Shown here piece by piece: positions 36,533 to 38,899 of a DNA stretch of 38,899 bases (its first letter is position 1; each line of letters begins with the position of its first letter). Under the pieces are notes generated by a model that saw nothing but the letters and a program-made list of their open reading frames with translations, searched no databases and was not told where the DNA came from. Source of the stretch: Gammaproteobacteria bacterium (GTDB lineage: Bacteria; Pseudomonadota; Gammaproteobacteria; Pseudomonadales; Pseudomonadaceae); assembly GCA_012728315.1 (NCBI GenBank), contig JAAYFI010000052.1:1-38899 (forward strand), in the 5' to 3' direction. The translations under genes were made by a program, and so were the position numbers.

Positions 36533-38848
36533 TCAATCCAGCACAGTGAATTGCAGCGCCGCGGTGTGCCCACTGTCATCGAGAACACTGAGCTGATAGA
36601 TCCCCGACTTGTGCAGAACCTGATCAAAACCTTGGCCGTTTTGCGTACTGAGCAAGGGCTCACCGTTTAGATACCACCATTGTTGCGCACCGCCGCCCAA
36701 GCTCGAAATATGCACACTTAATGCACCCTGCTGCCCAGCGGGGCGCTGCAAACGGTCGCCATCGCTGACCCCGACAATCTGCAACGGCTCACTGTGTACT
36801 GTGGTCTGCGGTGGGCAACCTGGATCAATGGCGGGCAAGCGTGAGCGGCGCTGCTCAGCCAAGGGCAACCACGGCTCTAAAGCGGCAGGCCACAAAGCCA
36901 ACCGCTGCGCTTGCGCACCCGGACAGTCTTTGGCCACACGCAACCCTTGTGGATTCAGCCACACCCATGTTTGCAGTTCACTGTCAAAAGGCTCGCCCAT
37001 GGTTAAGGTTGGCGGCACGGTGCCATTGAGCGTCCAGGCAAAACGCAGACGTCGACAATTGGCGTCGCTGCGCGGCAAGACCTGCCCCAAAGGCCAACAA
37101 ATCGCCGCCACGCCCACCTCGGGCGGCTGCGGATCAGGCACATCGACGCGCCCCATTTGCCGATCACGGTGATTCATCACATCATGCACTTGCAGCAGCA
37201 AGGGTGTGGCCGAAGCCAAACCAAACTGCCCCGGCACCGGGGTGCCATCGGGACGACCAATCCATACGCCAATTAAATAACGCGAACTGACCCCAACCGC
37301 CCACGCATCACGAAAACCATAACTGGTCCCGGTTTTCCAAGCCAAAGGCGCGCGCTCAACCAACTGCGCGCGCGGATCCACATCGGGTCGACGCTGGCCG
37401 GCTAAAATGCGCCGCACAATCCAAGCCGCACCCGGCGACATTAAGGTTTTTTCTTGCACAGCCTGCTGCGGCTGAAAACGTAACTGCGCCACTTTGCCCT
37501 GCCGAGCAAATGCACTAAAACCGCTGACCAGATGCTCTAAACGCGTCCCCACACCGCCTAAAATCAAGGCCAAATTAGGCTCGCTGCCCTGAGGTAACAG
37601 CAAGGGGATACCGGCACTGCGTAACTCGGCGGCAAAGCGTTTAGGGCCGTACGCTTCTAATAACTGCACCACCGGCAAATTCAGCGAGCGCGCTAACGCC
37701 TGACTGGCCGACACGGGGCCACTGAAGCCTTGAGAGAAATTCCCCGGTCGATAATCGCCAACACGACGCGGTACATCCTGCAGTAACGACTCAGAATGAA
37801 TCAGCCCCTCATCCAGCGCCAGCCCGTATAAAAAAGGCTTTAAAGTCGAGCCCGGTGAGCGCAGCGCTTGCACCATATCAACATGACCAAAGCGCTCGGT
37901 ATCCTGAATATCCAGCGAACCTAAATAGGCCTGCACCGCCATAGTGCTATGCTCGACCACAATAATCGCCGCCGAAGTGCGCGCCGGTAGTCGCGCGCGC
38001 CAGCCCAGCAACATATCTTCTAAACGACGCTGCAAATTGGCATCTAAGGTGGTTTCAATCAGCGCCGGACTCTTAGCATGATTTAAACGGCGCGCCAGCA
38101 ACGGCGCTAACGACGGCTCATCACGGGGTGCCAACCAGACGCCTTCTTGCATCGCATCCTTAATAGCGGCCTCGGGCCACACCTTAAACTGCTGTAAGCG
38201 TTGCAGGATTTTATCGCGGGCGGCCTGTGCGCGCAGCGGGTGTCGATCCGGTCGCAAACGGCTGGGGGCTTGTGGCAATACTGCCAGCAAAGCCGCTTCC
38301 GCACGACTTAAATTTTTCGGCGACTTGCCTAAATACGCCCAACTGGCCGCAGCAACACCTTCTAAGGTGCCACCAAAGGGCGCGCGATTGAGATACAGAC
38401 CAAGGATCTCATCTTTAGTAAGATGCCATTCAAGCTGCAAGGTGCGCCACACTTGGCGTAATTTGCCGGTAAACGTGCGCGGATGTGGGTCCAGTAAACG
38501 CGCCACTTGCATCGACAAGGTGCTGCCTCCCGAAACCACCCGTCCACCGCTGAGGTTTTGCCAGGCCGCGCGCGCAATGGCCAAGGGGTTAATCCCCGGA
38601 TGCTGATAAAACCAGCGGTCTTCATAGCCCAGCAGCGCTTCAATGTAATAGGGTGAGACCTGATCCATGCGCACGGGGTAGCGCCACACGCCATTATGGT
38701 CGGCAAAGCGCCACAGCGGCGTGCCATCCGCCGCCAACACCACCCGCGCCATATCATCCTGTGGTAACGGCAACGGATCCAACACATCCGCGAGCCACAG
38801 CACCCCACAGAACAACAGCAACCCCACACCCATACGCCGCACATTCAT
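36533..38848 (-). CDS. pbpC: Penicillin-binding protein 1C
   Basis: PbpC is a bifunctional class A-like peptidoglycan synthase anchored in the inner membrane. A membrane helix (about 6-25) is followed by the GT51 transglycosylase, with YEDRWFYQHPGINPLAIARA (about 75-95) and GGSTLSMQVARLL. The transpeptidase has SPGSTLKP (catalytic Ser near 333), the SLN motif in LARSLNLPVV, and WKTGTSYGFRDAW (KTG near 506). A C-terminal BiPBP_C domain ends the protein. I choose the ATG at 38848, giving 771 residues. A GTG five codons upstream is possible and the ribosome site is weak. The usual alpha-2-macroglobulin partner would lie beyond the window. Confidence 0.94.
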   Translation of the reverse strand: MNVRRMGVGLLLFCGVLWLADVLDPLPLPQDDMARVVLAADGTPLWRFADHNGVWRYPVRMDQVSPYYIEALLGYEDRWFYQHPGINPLAIARAAWQNLSGGRVVSGGSTLSMQVARLLDPHPRTFTGKLRQVWRTLQLEWHLTKDEILGLYLNRAPFGGTLEGVAAASWAYLGKSPKNLSRAEAALLAVLPQAPSRLRPDRHPLRAQAARDKILQRLQQFKVWPEAAIKDAMQEGVWLAPRDEPSLAPLLARRLNHAKSPALIETTLDANLQRRLEDMLLGWRARLPARTSAAIIVVEHSTMAVQAYLGSLDIQDTERFGHVDMVQALRSPGSTLKPFLYGLALDEGLIHSESLLQDVPRRVGDYRPGNFSQGFSGPVSASQALARSLNLPVVQLLEAYGPKRFAAELRSAGIPLLLPQGSEPNLALILGGVGTRLEHLVSGFSAFARQGKVAQLRFQPQQAVQEKTLMSPGAAWIVRRILAGQRRPDVDPRAQLVERAPLAWKTGTSYGFRDAWAVGVSSRYLIGVWIGRPDGTPVPGQFGLASATPLLLQVHDVMNHRDRQMGRVDVPDPQPPEVGVAAICWPLGQVLPRSDANCRRLRFAWTLNGTVPPTLTMGEPFDSELQTWVWLNPQGLRVAKDCPGAQAQRLALWPAALEPWLPLAEQRRSRLPAIDPGCPPQTTVHSEPLQIVGVSDGDRLQRPAGQQGALSVHISSLGGGAQQWWYLNGEPLLSTQNGQGFDQVLHKSGIYQLSVLDDSGHTAALQFTVLD

Positions 38849-38899
38849 CCACACACCACCCAAACCTAAGCCTCACCAACCCGTAGGGCGGGCATTCAT

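Overview
The window looks like the chromosome of a gammaproteobacterium in or near Pseudomonadaceae. The gene order ruvA-ruvB-ybgC-tolQ-tolR-tolA-tolB-pal(oprL)-cpoB-queC-tRNA-Lys, and pcnB-folK-panB-panC-panD-pgi, is the Pseudomonas order. The moderate GC content and eroded spacers suggest a smaller, lower-GC relative (Thiopseudomonas-like) rather than a classical Pseudomonas. That placement is inference from synteny, not from a database search.

Layout. 1-620: a cluster of structured repeats. 634-9926 (all minus): nadA, tRNA-Lys, queC, the Tol-Pal envelope operon, then ruvB and ruvA. 9927-10447: a spacer where ruvC would be expected. 10448-11614 (minus): UDP-glucose dehydrogenase. 11615-12867: a 1.25-kb gene-free, partly AT-rich divergent region. 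12868-19967 (plus): pcnB, folK, panB, panC, panD, pgi and a thiolase, closed by a strong hairpin. 20140-23816 (plus): a large AsmA-like DUF748 protein and two tandem DUF2845 secreted proteins, the second preceded by a GAAAC microsatellite. 23930-24319 (minus): tmRNA, with maf behind it. 25589-27241: a DUF3597 protein, a NYN-domain protein and a small lipoprotein. 27236-33724 (minus): a four-gene Wadjet/MksBEFG-type SMC defence operon whose genes overlap by 4 bases. 33725-34413: a spacer with five 25-bp tandem repeats and two structured repeats. 34414-38848 (minus): rlhA and pbpC.

Most of the window is conserved housekeeping. The accessory interest is at 27.2-34.4 kb and at the left edge. The Wadjet operon (JetC ATPase, JetB, JetA, JetD Toprim nuclease) should recognise and cleave closed circular plasmid DNA. 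Upstream of it lie the tandem repeats, and then a pair of about 100-bp elements that also occur at 1-620. Each element has an outer stem and two small inner hairpins. The paired arms differ between copies yet stay complementary within each copy, which argues for selection on a folded RNA or single-stranded DNA. At the same spacer the strand composition flips sharply: the last codons of rlhA end almost always in G/T, and the first codons of the adjacent co-directional jetC end almost always in C/A.
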